From: JAAAOH01 sp046540795
GTDB lineage: Bacteria; Spirochaetota; Spirochaetia; DSM-27196; PWMO01
Reading direction: 5' to 3'
DNA length: 10,929 nt
NCBI GenBank assembly: GCA_046540795.1
Contig: JBKHEN010000086.1
Location: forward strand, 1-10,929
A program made the translations under genes and the position numbers. The notes beneath the pieces are model-generated. The model saw only the letters and a program-made list of their open reading frames with translations, made no database searches and was not told the DNA's origin. Positions 1 to 6,553 of the stretch are shown piece by piece (position 1 is the stretch's first letter; every line of letters begins with the position of its first letter).

Positions 1-14
1 CGGCAGTGGCCGTG

Positions 15-36
15 GCGCCGCGAACGGCCGCGGCGC
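15..36. repeat. GC-rich inverted repeat just beyond the xseB stop
   Basis: A perfect 8-bp stem, GCGCCGCG and CGCGGCGC, flanks a 6-nt loop and ends one base before the xseB stop codon on the minus strand. It could act as a transcription terminator or 3' stabiliser for xseAB. No T-run follows it in the minus direction within the 14 remaining bases, so an intrinsic terminator is not demonstrated. It could equally lie inside the start of a further minus-strand gene cut off by the window edge. Confidence 0.4.
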
Positions 37-327
37 TCAGTCCGACGGCTCGGAGCCTTTCTGATCCTGCCCTTCCGCGGCGCCGCCGCCTGTGAGATCA
101 CTCAGCTCGGGAAATAGCTCGAGGACCGGCTCCTCTCCGGGTTCGTCGGGCTCGTTCACAAGCACCTCCACTTTGCGCTCGACCTTGGAAAGCTCCTTTT
201 CAAGCTGTTTGGCAAGACGCATTCCCTCTTCGAAGGTGCGCACGGCCTCGTCGAGGCCGAGATCACCCGTCCTGATCTTCTCCGAGAGTTGTTCCAGCCG
301 TGCGAGGCGCTCCTCGAATGTCTCCAT
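37..327 (-). CDS. xseB: Exodeoxyribonuclease VII small subunit
   Basis: This is the small subunit of exonuclease VII, a cytoplasmic nuclease that degrades single-stranded DNA from both ends. Several XseB copies assemble on each XseA. The 96-aa product fits the family, which runs about 60-90 aa. Residues 1-55 show the conserved helical hairpin: METFEERLARLEQLSEKI, then a GDLGLDEAVRTFEEGMRL segment (the family's G-x-LxLEE-x-xxxFEEGM signature) and a following coiled-coil-like helix. Residues 56-96 form an acidic, Gly/Pro/Ser-rich tail without clear homology. The ATG at 327 is chosen because the family core starts directly at it. This start lies inside xseA, giving a 65-nt overlap in a different frame, so translation is probably coupled to xseA. 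The identification is firm; only the tail is unusual. Confidence 0.93.
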   Translation of the reverse strand: METFEERLARLEQLSEKIRTGDLGLDEAVRTFEEGMRLAKQLEKELSKVERKVEVLVNEPDEPGEEPVLELFPELSDLTGGGAAEGQDQKGSEPSD

Positions 328-1534
328 CAGCGTGCTGCTCCTGTACTAAGCCGGTAATTGCCGAGCGTGCGAACCGCGCTATGACCCGGGCTCCGATCTC
401 GGTCTGTGATGCGTCGCTCACCACCGTTCCGTCGGACTCCCGCGAGACGATGGCGAACCCCCGCTCGAGCACCGCCTGGGGGGAGATGCTCTCGAGCTCC
501 TTCACCGCCACCTGCAGGCGATGACGCTCAGCGGTGATGCGTTCCTGTGTATTGCGCACCAGCGCCTCCTTCGCATCGTCGAACCGCAGATAAAGCGGTT
601 GGACGAGTTGCTGGAAGCTGTGGTGGAGGCGGTCCGGGCTGAATTGGCCCATGGCGAACCGGGCGCGATCGAGCTTCTGTTTGAGGCCGTGGATGAGCGA
701 GCGGCCGAGCTGGAGGACGTAACGCCGATACTCCCGGCTGTCCAGGGAAACCAGCTCCGCTGCCGCCGACGGCGTGGGCGCACGGCGGTCGGCGGCGAGC
801 TCCGCGAGAGAGATGTCTATCTCGTGTCCCACCGCGGCGATCACCGGGGTCTCGGCGTCCGCCACGGCCCGTACCACCGCTTCCTCAGAGAACGGCAACA
901 GATCCTCCAGTGACCCGCCGCCGCGGGTGAGGATGATTACGTCGCCGAGGTGGTGTCGATCCGCCCGGCCGATGGCCGCCACGATACGGCGTGCCGCCTC
1001 CTCCCCCTGCACCAGGGTAGGGACCACCACCAGGTTGATCCCGGCGTGGCGCCGTCCGAGAACCTGCAGGATATCCCGGATGGCGGCTCCCGTCGGGGAG
1101 GTCACCACCGCCACCCGACGGGGAAATGCCGGGATCGGTTTCTTGCGCTCCTCGTCGAAGAGTCCCTCCGCGGCAAGCCGCTGCTTGCGCTCCTCGAGCA
1201 TGGCAAGGATGCTTCCCACGCCCGCGAGCTGCATGGACTCACAGATAATCTGATAGTTGCCACGGCGTGCGTAGACCGACACACCGCCGGAGAGGACCAC
1301 CAGCTTACCGTCCGCCGGCTCGAAGGTGAGCGAGCGGGTGCGATTGCGGAACATGACGACTTGAATGACCGCCTCGTCGTCCTTCAACGTGAAGTAGAAG
1401 TGGCCCGCCGCGGAAGCCTTGAAATTGGATATTTCCCCTTCGACCAGAACGTCGGGAAATCGTTGCTCGAGGGCGGATTTGATGTTGCGGGTGAGCTCTC
1501 CGACGCTCTGCGGGCGCGGTGCCACGCGGTCCAT
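263..1534 (-). CDS. xseA: Exodeoxyribonuclease VII large subunit
   Basis: This is the catalytic subunit of exonuclease VII, which acts on single-stranded DNA in repair and recombination. The 423-aa length is normal for the family. Residues 8-100 are the N-terminal OB-fold (VEGEISNFK, then GHFYFTLKD). Residues about 125-345 hold the catalytic region: RVAVVTSPTGAAIRDIL with Asp154, LTRGGGSLEDL with Arg204, and AVGHEIDISLAELAADRRAP with His237 and Asp240. These match the catalytic Asp/Arg/His/Asp set known from E. coli XseA. A helical region follows, then the closing motif SPQAVLERGFAIV near residue 351. The last ~23 residues are a hydrophilic extension read over the 5' end of xseB. The start ATG at 1534 gives the usual MDRVAPRPQSVGELTRNIK opening; the Shine-Dalgarno (GAAGG) is weak and very close. 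The gene is divergent from the sugar operon across a 40-bp gap. Confidence 0.95.
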   Translation of the reverse strand: MDRVAPRPQSVGELTRNIKSALEQRFPDVLVEGEISNFKASAAGHFYFTLKDDEAVIQVVMFRNRTRSLTFEPADGKLVVLSGGVSVYARRGNYQIICESMQLAGVGSILAMLEERKQRLAAEGLFDEERKKPIPAFPRRVAVVTSPTGAAIRDILQVLGRRHAGINLVVVPTLVQGEEAARRIVAAIGRADRHHLGDVIILTRGGGSLEDLLPFSEEAVVRAVADAETPVIAAVGHEIDISLAELAADRRAPTPSAAAELVSLDSREYRRYVLQLGRSLIHGLKQKLDRARFAMGQFSPDRLHHSFQQLVQPLYLRFDDAKEALVRNTQERITAERHRLQVAVKELESISPQAVLERGFAIVSRESDGTVVSDASQTEIGARVIARFARSAITGLVQEQHADGDIRGAPRTAGTTLGEDQDG

Positions 1535-1574
1535 GCCTTCAGCTTACAACGTGACTATGATAAACTCAATCTCC
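1535..1574. promoter_or_regulatory. Divergent intergenic region between xseA and the sugar operon
   Basis: This 40-bp gap must serve both the minus-strand xseAB operon and the plus-strand operon, unless promoters lie inside the flanking genes. A TATGAT hexamer at 1556-1561 is one mismatch from the -10 consensus on the plus strand, and the overlapping TATCAT on the minus strand is also one mismatch away. No convincing -35 hexamer sits at the right distance on either strand. No Shine-Dalgarno precedes the plus-strand ATGs at 1557 or 1575. Promoter function is inferred from geometry only. Confidence 0.3.
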
Positions 1575-3089
1575 ATGAAGCTGTGCGTGTGTCTCGACGC
1601 CTGCGGGCTCAGCGCCTATGCCTTGAAGCCCCTCGCCGGCGGGCCCTCGGCGGTTGACCGAGTGTGGTCGGTGGTAACCCAACTTCCCGGAGTAGTCCGG
1701 ACGGTGGTTCTTGCCGATCGAACGACGCCGAAGGAGGTCCTTCGCGGCGCCTCGGCGGTGTTTCGCGATCGCTGGGATACCGCGGTGCTGATCAAGGCCC
1801 TCGAAGAGGCCCAAGGAGAGGCCCAAGAGGCCCAAGGGACGGAGGCGCTGCTGTACTGTCGCCTGGACACCCCCTTCCTCGACGCCGAGGTCACGCGGCA
1901 GATGCTCGCGAACCACTATACCTACGTTGCGGAATACAGCTTTGCCGACGGCTATCCGGAGGGTGTCACGCCGGAGATCGTCGATCCCCGGATTCTCGGC
2001 CGGCTTCTCACGCTTGCCGAGGGCGCACCTGAGCCGGTCGACCGTCGGGGACTGTTTGCGGTGGTGCAGAAGGACATAAACGCCTTCGACGTGGAGACGG
2101 AGCTCTCACCGGTAGACCTGCGGATGCTCCGAGCCACCCTTGCCTGCGACATACGGCGCAACTTCATTCTCTGTGATCGGATCGCCGGCAAGACCACGGG
2201 AAATGCTCGGGAAGTGGGAGAGCTGTTGCAGCGACGGGGAGAGCTTCTTCGCACCCTTCCCGCCTTTACCTCCATTCAGGTGGTCGAGGGGGATGTGCAG
2301 CGACCGATTCACAGCCCGTATCCGTTGATACGGCCCGACGCGCTCGAGACACGGTCCGAGATGTCGCGGGCGCGTTTCGAAGCGCTGGTTCAAGAGCTCG
2401 CGGAGTTTGCGCCGGACGGCATGGTGCACATTTCACTGTGGGGAGAGGTCGGACTGCACAGCGATGTGGCCGGGCTCGTGGAAGCGGTGGAGGCCCAACC
2501 GGGGTTGGATCTGTTGGTAGAGACCTCCGGCGTCGGCTGGCAATCGGAAACTCTCGCGGCGGTGGCGAGGATGCACCTTGCCTCGACCCGGTTTATCGTA
2601 GATCTCGATACCGATGACGAAGAGAGTTACCGTCGTGTGCGAGGCGAAGGGTTTCAGGAGGCCCGGCGAACCGCCGATACACTTCTAGAGGCGCACGGGG
2701 AGCGTGTGTATGTACAAGCCGTGCGGATGCAGGAGACGGAGGCCGAAGTAGAGGCATTCTACCGCGCCTGGAAGCAACGGGGAGCGCAGGTGATCGTTCA
2801 GAAGTACGATCATTACTGCGGCAGGCTGCCCGACCGGCGCGTTGCCGACATCTCTCCGGTCTCACGGTTCCCGTGTCGCCATACGCAGCGTGATCTCTAC
2901 GTCCTCGCCGACGGCACGGTGCCGATGTGTCGTGAGGACATCGATCGCGACCACAGTATGGGAAACGTGTTTGAAGACGGTATCGAGACAGTCTGGAACA
3001 ACGCTAGTGAGGCCCACCTCCGTCAGGTACGCCAGGACTATCCGGAGCTCTGCCGGGGCTGTGATGAGTACTACACGTTCAACTACTGA
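1575..3089 (+). CDS. Spiro-SPASM protein: SpsF-like domain fused to degenerate radical SAM/SPASM domain
   Basis: The 504-aa product looks like the spirochaete-restricted spiro-SPASM family; its biochemical role is unknown. Residues 1-200 resemble an SpsF/CMP-KDO-synthetase-like nucleotidyltransferase: a first strand (MKLCVCLDACG), GGPSAVDRV, CRLDTPFLD where SpsF has its GDNPL segment, and YPEGVTPEIVDP. The R-x-PGK glycine loop is absent. Residues about 232-410 follow a radical SAM barrel: HISLWGEVGLHSDV stands for the GGEP strand, LLVETSGV for the TNG strand and IVDLDTDDEESYRRVRG for the SLDG strand. The CxxxCxxC position (around 238-250) has no cysteine. Residues 415-496 are a SPASM-type tail with Cys415, Cys434, Cys452, Cys493 and Cys496, plus DGTVPMC and GNVFEDG. 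ATG 1575 was chosen because the fold begins there; 1557 (six residues longer) is possible, and neither has a ribosome site. It is the first gene of the operon. Confidence 0.8.
   Translation: MKLCVCLDACGLSAYALKPLAGGPSAVDRVWSVVTQLPGVVRTVVLADRTTPKEVLRGASAVFRDRWDTAVLIKALEEAQGEAQEAQGTEALLYCRLDTPFLDAEVTRQMLANHYTYVAEYSFADGYPEGVTPEIVDPRILGRLLTLAEGAPEPVDRRGLFAVVQKDINAFDVETELSPVDLRMLRATLACDIRRNFILCDRIAGKTTGNAREVGELLQRRGELLRTLPAFTSIQVVEGDVQRPIHSPYPLIRPDALETRSEMSRARFEALVQELAEFAPDGMVHISLWGEVGLHSDVAGLVEAVEAQPGLDLLVETSGVGWQSETLAAVARMHLASTRFIVDLDTDDEESYRRVRGEGFQEARRTADTLLEAHGERVYVQAVRMQETEAEVEAFYRAWKQRGAQVIVQKYDHYCGRLPDRRVADISPVSRFPCRHTQRDLYVLADGTVPMCREDIDRDHSMGNVFEDGIETVWNNASEAHLRQVRQDYPELCRGCDEYYTFNY
1806..1836 (+). 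repeat. Three short in-frame copies of GAGGCCCAAG
   Basis: The decamer GAGGCCCAAG occurs at 1806-1815, 1818-1827 and 1827-1836. The copies start 12 and 9 nt apart, so the reading frame is kept and the protein gains a Glu-Ala-Gln-rich stretch (about residues 77-90 of the spiro-SPASM protein). It falls between predicted structural elements of the nucleotidyltransferase-like half. It is probably a tolerated loop expansion by replication slippage. Confidence 0.7.
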
Positions 3090-4017
3090 AGAGAGCCTTC
3101 CCTACACGGTGGTAGGCGGTCGGCACGTCGACCGCGCCGCCGACCCGAGCACCGCGGTCTCCTTGGTGGTGCTCAATCGCGGTCGCAGCGTCAACCGTGG
3201 CGGTTACTTCGGGCGGCTCTTGGATCTCGGGTTCACGGACATTTTGTCGATGGAGCACAGCGGCTCGCACTACGACGTAGAGGCTCTTTCCCGCTCCCAC
3301 CGCGATGTGCGCTTCGTGCTCCTGCGACGGAAAACGAGTCTCGGAGAACAGGTGAACGTGTCGATGCAGGAGGCCCGAGGGCGGTTCTTGTACGTCGTGT
3401 GGAACGACATGCGGATCGGTCCGCTTGGCGAAGCGATGCGGGAGGCACTGGCGGTGCGTAATTACCTGTGCACGGCCCCGGTGCTTCGCAATCAGAAAGG
3501 AGACCAGCTCCCGACGGCGATGGCGCCGGCGTTTCACCGTAGTCGTTTGAAGGTGCTCCCCCTTCCTCCGTCCTACACCCGTATGCCGACACTGTTCCCT
3601 TTTGATTACACCGGGATCTATCACAAGGAGCAATTCATTTTTGCCGGAGGCTACGACCACCGCATCCCGACACCCTACTGGCAGAAGCTCGATTTCGGTT
3701 TTCGGGCGCACATGTGGGGGTATACCATTCAGCTCGACCCGCAGCTGGTTACCTCGGGCACGGAACCACCCACGGAAGACGCGACCCCCGATGAGAGCTA
3801 CAAACGTTTCTTCCTGAAGAATCTCTCGGTACGCTTCAGTGCCGATCAAGCGGTTCTGCCGTTCTCCCGGTTTCCGGGCTTTGCGCTGCGTACCGGCGGC
3901 GGCCTCCTGCGAAACTGGCAACTGTTTCGGGAAATTAGGGGGTGGGTGCATGAAAACCGTTATCGATTCAAACAGGACGCCCGGAGGGTGACGGAGCTAT
4001 GGGAAGCGGAGCGATGA
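3064..4017 (+). CDS. GT-A family (GT2-like) glycosyltransferase
   Basis: This 317-aa protein is probably a cytoplasmic glycosyltransferase using a nucleotide sugar; donor and acceptor cannot be read from sequence. Residues 31-120 follow the GT-A nucleotide-binding half: AVSLVVLNRGRS, an RFVLLRRKTSLGEQVNVSMQ segment like the N-x-G/A region, and GRFLYVVWNDMRIGP, where family 2 enzymes carry the metal-binding DxD. Here that site reads W-N-D-M, so a canonical DxD is missing. Residues 181-222 (DYTGIYHKEQFIFAGGYD, then QKLDFGFRAHMWGY) correspond to the acceptor-side 'GGFDE ... ED.dl..R....G' pattern. No signal peptide or membrane helix is visible. ATG 3064 overlaps the upstream gene by 26 nt, suggesting coupled translation; GTG at 3061 is an alternative. 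The stop overlaps the next start as ATGA. The fold assignment is moderately firm; activity is uncertain. Confidence 0.7.
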   Translation: MSTTRSTTEESLPYTVVGGRHVDRAADPSTAVSLVVLNRGRSVNRGGYFGRLLDLGFTDILSMEHSGSHYDVEALSRSHRDVRFVLLRRKTSLGEQVNVSMQEARGRFLYVVWNDMRIGPLGEAMREALAVRNYLCTAPVLRNQKGDQLPTAMAPAFHRSRLKVLPLPPSYTRMPTLFPFDYTGIYHKEQFIFAGGYDHRIPTPYWQKLDFGFRAHMWGYTIQLDPQLVTSGTEPPTEDATPDESYKRFFLKNLSVRFSADQAVLPFSRFPGFALRTGGGLLRNWQLFREIRGWVHENRYRFKQDARRVTELWEAER

Positions 4018-4733
4018 CGGCGATCTTTCTACAGGCGCGGCTCGGCTCACGCCGGTTTCCCGGAAAAGTTCTGGCGGACCTGGCCGGCCGGCCCGCGGTG
4101 GAGCACGCGATGCTGGCTCTGCGAAGGGTTCCCGCCGAGCGGTATGTCCTTCTTACCGATCCGCAAAGCGAACGTGAGCTTGCCTCACCGGCCTCCCGAG
4201 CGGGATTTGTCGTGTTCGCCGGTGATCCGGAGGACGTGCTGGCCCGGTTTGCCGCCGCGGTCGAGTGGTACGAGCCGGAGACGGTGGTGCGCGCCACCGG
4301 CGATAACCCCCTCGTTTCCTCCCACGTGGCTACGGCGGCGTTGGGATTGCACCACGAAACGGCAGGCGACTACACTGCGCTTATCAAGAGCCCGGTGGGC
4401 ACGGGCGTGGAGGTAGTCCGGGCGGGAGCGCTCCTGCGGGCGGCGGCGGAAGCACAGGATCCTTACGAACGGGAACACGTCACGCCGTTTCTGTACCGTC
4501 GTCCGGCGGAATTTCGATTGTGCATTGAGCCGGTTCCCGTCTCCTGGAGAGCCGAAAACGCACGTGTAACGCTTGACACACGGGAAGACTACGAGCGGCT
4601 TTGTCGGATATACGATACCCTTTACGCGGGGGCACCCATCGACATCGGTACGCTCGTTACGCATCTGTCAGAGAAAACCAACCTGTCGGGGGACGCCGGG
4701 ATGCTGCGGTCTTCCCACATATACAGTGCATGA
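4014..4733 (+). CDS. SpsF/CMP-sugar synthetase-like nucleotidyltransferase
   Basis: This 239-aa cytoplasmic enzyme belongs to the SpsF / cytidylyltransferase family, which activates acidic or nine-carbon sugars with CTP, or acts in related surface-polysaccharide steps. The signatures are complete: MTAIFLQARLGSRRFPGKVL (strand plus R-x-PGK nucleotide loop, residues 1-20), AGDPEDVLARF (69-79), VRATGDNPLV (92-101, metal/nucleotide site), GTGVEVVRAGAL (129-140), YEREHVTPFLYRRP (151-164) and RVTLDTREDYERL (184-196). The length is normal for the family. ATG 4014 is chosen because the family's first strand begins there and it overlaps the upstream stop as ATGA. ATG 3999, five codons earlier, has GGAGGG ten bases upstream and cannot be excluded. 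The stop overlaps the next gene as ATGA. Sugar specificity is unknown; I would not assign a symbol beyond 'spsF-like'. Confidence 0.85.
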   Translation: MTAIFLQARLGSRRFPGKVLADLAGRPAVEHAMLALRRVPAERYVLLTDPQSERELASPASRAGFVVFAGDPEDVLARFAAAVEWYEPETVVRATGDNPLVSSHVATAALGLHHETAGDYTALIKSPVGTGVEVVRAGALLRAAAEAQDPYEREHVTPFLYRRPAEFRLCIEPVPVSWRAENARVTLDTREDYERLCRIYDTLYAGAPIDIGTLVTHLSEKTNLSGDAGMLRSSHIYSA

Positions 4734-6553
4734 ACGACCGGCTCTTCTTCCTTCCCGAGTACCGAAAGGGCCACGGAATCGGGCATTTCCGCCGCGCGGC
4801 GACGCTGGTTGCGGAGCTCGGCGGGGTGTGCCCCATCTACCTTCCCCCGGAAACCGACCCCGCGCGACGGGCGGAGCTCACGGCGGTAGCGGCGGAGCAC
4901 GGGGTGGACTCGGCGGTGACCGACCGGCTGCCGGACGACGGCCTCGAGCGATTTCTTGTTGTGGATCGCCGACGGCTGAGGACGCAGGAGGTCCGAGGGC
5001 TGCGGCGGAACGGAATCGTGGTGGGGCTCGACGCCGGGGGGCCGGGGCGCCGAGCCTGCGACTATCTCGTAGACGTCCTGCCCCGCCTCGACGATGCGCC
5101 GGCGAACGAGCGGGACCTCCGATTTCTCGATGTAGACCGACCGGCCCGAGGCGTTGCACGACGCTCCCACGCTGAGGACGCCGGCGGCGGGGCCCGGATC
5201 CTCGTGACCTTCGGCGGCGAGGACCCCGCCGGGAGCACCCTGCCCACGGTCCGGACGCTCTGCACGTTGACCAAGCCGGGGACGGAGGCGGGGAGCGCGT
5301 GGAGAGGCGGCGTCGACGTGCTCTTACCCCGGCTGGGTGACCCCACGGTCCGAGATGAGTTGCCGGAGGGTGTGCGCGTACTCGAAGGACCGGTCGACCT
5401 TACCGAGGTTCTGCCCCGGTATGCGGCGGTGGTAACCTCCTTCGGGCTGACGGCCCTCGAGGCGGCCTGGACCGGCGTGGGGGTCGTCCTGGTGAATGCA
5501 AGCCGCTATCACGAGCGCCTGGCCCGGAAAACGGGGTTCACCAGCGCCGGCGTGCGCAGGCCCCGGGTCCGACTGTTACGGCGCCGGTTGAGGGACGGAG
5601 GCGGCTCGGCGGCGGTGCGCCGGCGCCTGGCGGGAGCGGAGAAAGTCTCCCTTTCGAGGATGCTCGGCGGGCTACGTTTGCCGGAGCTCAGAGAATGCCC
5701 CGTCTGCGGAGGTCGGAACGGGTCGGTAGTAGGGCGCTTTCCGCGGCGCACCTACGTGCGCTGTAGCGCCTGCGGTATGCTGTATTTGCAGAGTTTTGAA
5801 GCCCCTCGTGATTACGACGAGGATTACTTCTTCCGCGAGTATCGAGCGCAGTACGGACGGAGCTACCTCGAGGACGCCCCCTACATACGGGAAACGGGAC
5901 ACAGGCGCATTGCGGAGATGGGGCGTGTAGCCCGCCTAAGAGAGGGCGGCCGTCTCGTGGACCTAGGCTGCGCCTACGGGCCCTTTCTCAGCGCCGCGGC
6001 CGAGCATGGCTTCGACGTGGTAGGTGTAGACACCAGCTCCGCGGCGGTTGCCTACGTGCGGGAGGAGCTCGACCTCCCAGCCTACGCCATGGCGGTGGAC
6101 GAGCTTGCGGATCCGGCAGCACGTCCCGCGGAGCTCGGCGACGGGGAGGCGGCGGTGGTGTCGATGTGGTACGTCATCGAGCACCTTCCCGATCTCCACG
6201 GCGCTCTGTCTACGGTAAATCGCCTGCTGAGGCGCGGGGGCGTGTTTGCGGGCTCGACACCGAACGCCGCCGGGGTATCGGGTCGGCTCAACAGGCACGG
6301 GTTTCTTGAAGCGAGTCCTCCGGATCATTTCACCCTGTGGTCTCCCCGGACAGCCAAGGCGGTCATGCGGCGATACGGATTCGCAGTACGCAGGGTGCGG
6401 GTGACGGGGCACCATCCCGAGAGGTTCCCGAAAGCGGCGCGCCTGCGCCGAGACGGCCTCCGGTGGCGCATGCTCGGCGCCGTGAGCCGTCTTGCCGGGC
6501 TCGGCGATACCTTCGAATTCTACGCCGTGAAGAGGACGGAGGTGCGGCAGTGA
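4730..6553 (+). CDS. PseG-like sugar hydrolase/glycosyltransferase domain fused to zinc-ribbon SAM methyltransferase
   Basis: This 607-aa protein joins two enzyme modules. Residues 1-300 resemble PseG, the UDP-sugar hydrolase of pseudaminic acid synthesis, and related GT-B proteins: GHGIGHFRRAATLV (14-27) contains the GxGHxxR motif whose His is catalytic in PseG, ILVTFGGEDPAGS (157-169) matches the second-domain FGG-DP loop, and VVTSFGLTALEAAWTGVGVV (234-253) matches the helix that binds the nucleotide sugar. Residues 323-352 form a zinc ribbon (CPVC ... CSAC). Residues 404-515 are a class I methyltransferase: GGRLVDLGCAYGPFL (SAM loop), VVGVDTSS, and SMWYVIEHLPDLHGALSTVN as in Methyltransf_23 proteins, then GGVFAGSTPN. 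ATG 4730 overlaps the upstream stop as ATGA; no ribosome site is seen, so coupling is likely. Probable role: hydrolysis or transfer and methylation of the same sugar intermediate. Substrates are inferred only by family. Confidence 0.8.
   Translation: MNDRLFFLPEYRKGHGIGHFRRAATLVAELGGVCPIYLPPETDPARRAELTAVAAEHGVDSAVTDRLPDDGLERFLVVDRRRLRTQEVRGLRRNGIVVGLDAGGPGRRACDYLVDVLPRLDDAPANERDLRFLDVDRPARGVARRSHAEDAGGGARILVTFGGEDPAGSTLPTVRTLCTLTKPGTEAGSAWRGGVDVLLPRLGDPTVRDELPEGVRVLEGPVDLTEVLPRYAAVVTSFGLTALEAAWTGVGVVLVNASRYHERLARKTGFTSAGVRRPRVRLLRRRLRDGGGSAAVRRRLAGAEKVSLSRMLGGLRLPELRECPVCGGRNGSVVGRFPRRTYVRCSACGMLYLQSFEAPRDYDEDYFFREYRAQYGRSYLEDAPYIRETGHRRIAEMGRVARLREGGRLVDLGCAYGPFLSAAAEHGFDVVGVDTSSAAVAYVREELDLPAYAMAVDELADPAARPAELGDGEAAVVSMWYVIEHLPDLHGALSTVNRLLRRGGVFAGSTPNAAGVSGRLNRHGFLEASPPDHFTLWSPRTAKAVMRRYGFAVRRVRVTGHHPERFPKAARLRRDGLRWRMLGAVSRLAGLGDTFEFYAVKRTEVRQ
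6538..6543 (+). promoter_or_regulatory. Ribosome binding site deciding a GTG start
   Basis: GGAGGT lies six bases before the GTG at 6550 and fifteen before the ATG at 6559. The spacing favours the GTG, whose last two bases also form part of the upstream TGA (GTGA overlap). Confidence 0.75.

Noticed and set aside
950..1657. Plus-strand open frame (235 codons) across the xseA 5' half and divergent gap
   Set aside because: It is antisense to the catalytic core of xseA and ends out of frame inside the spiro-SPASM gene; it has no recognisable motif.
3079..3951. Long minus-strand open frame (290 codons) opposite the GT-A glycosyltransferase
   Set aside because: It lies antisense to a gene with recognisable fold motifs and overlapping operon junctions, has no ribosome site or family motif, and is expected by chance in GC-rich DNA.
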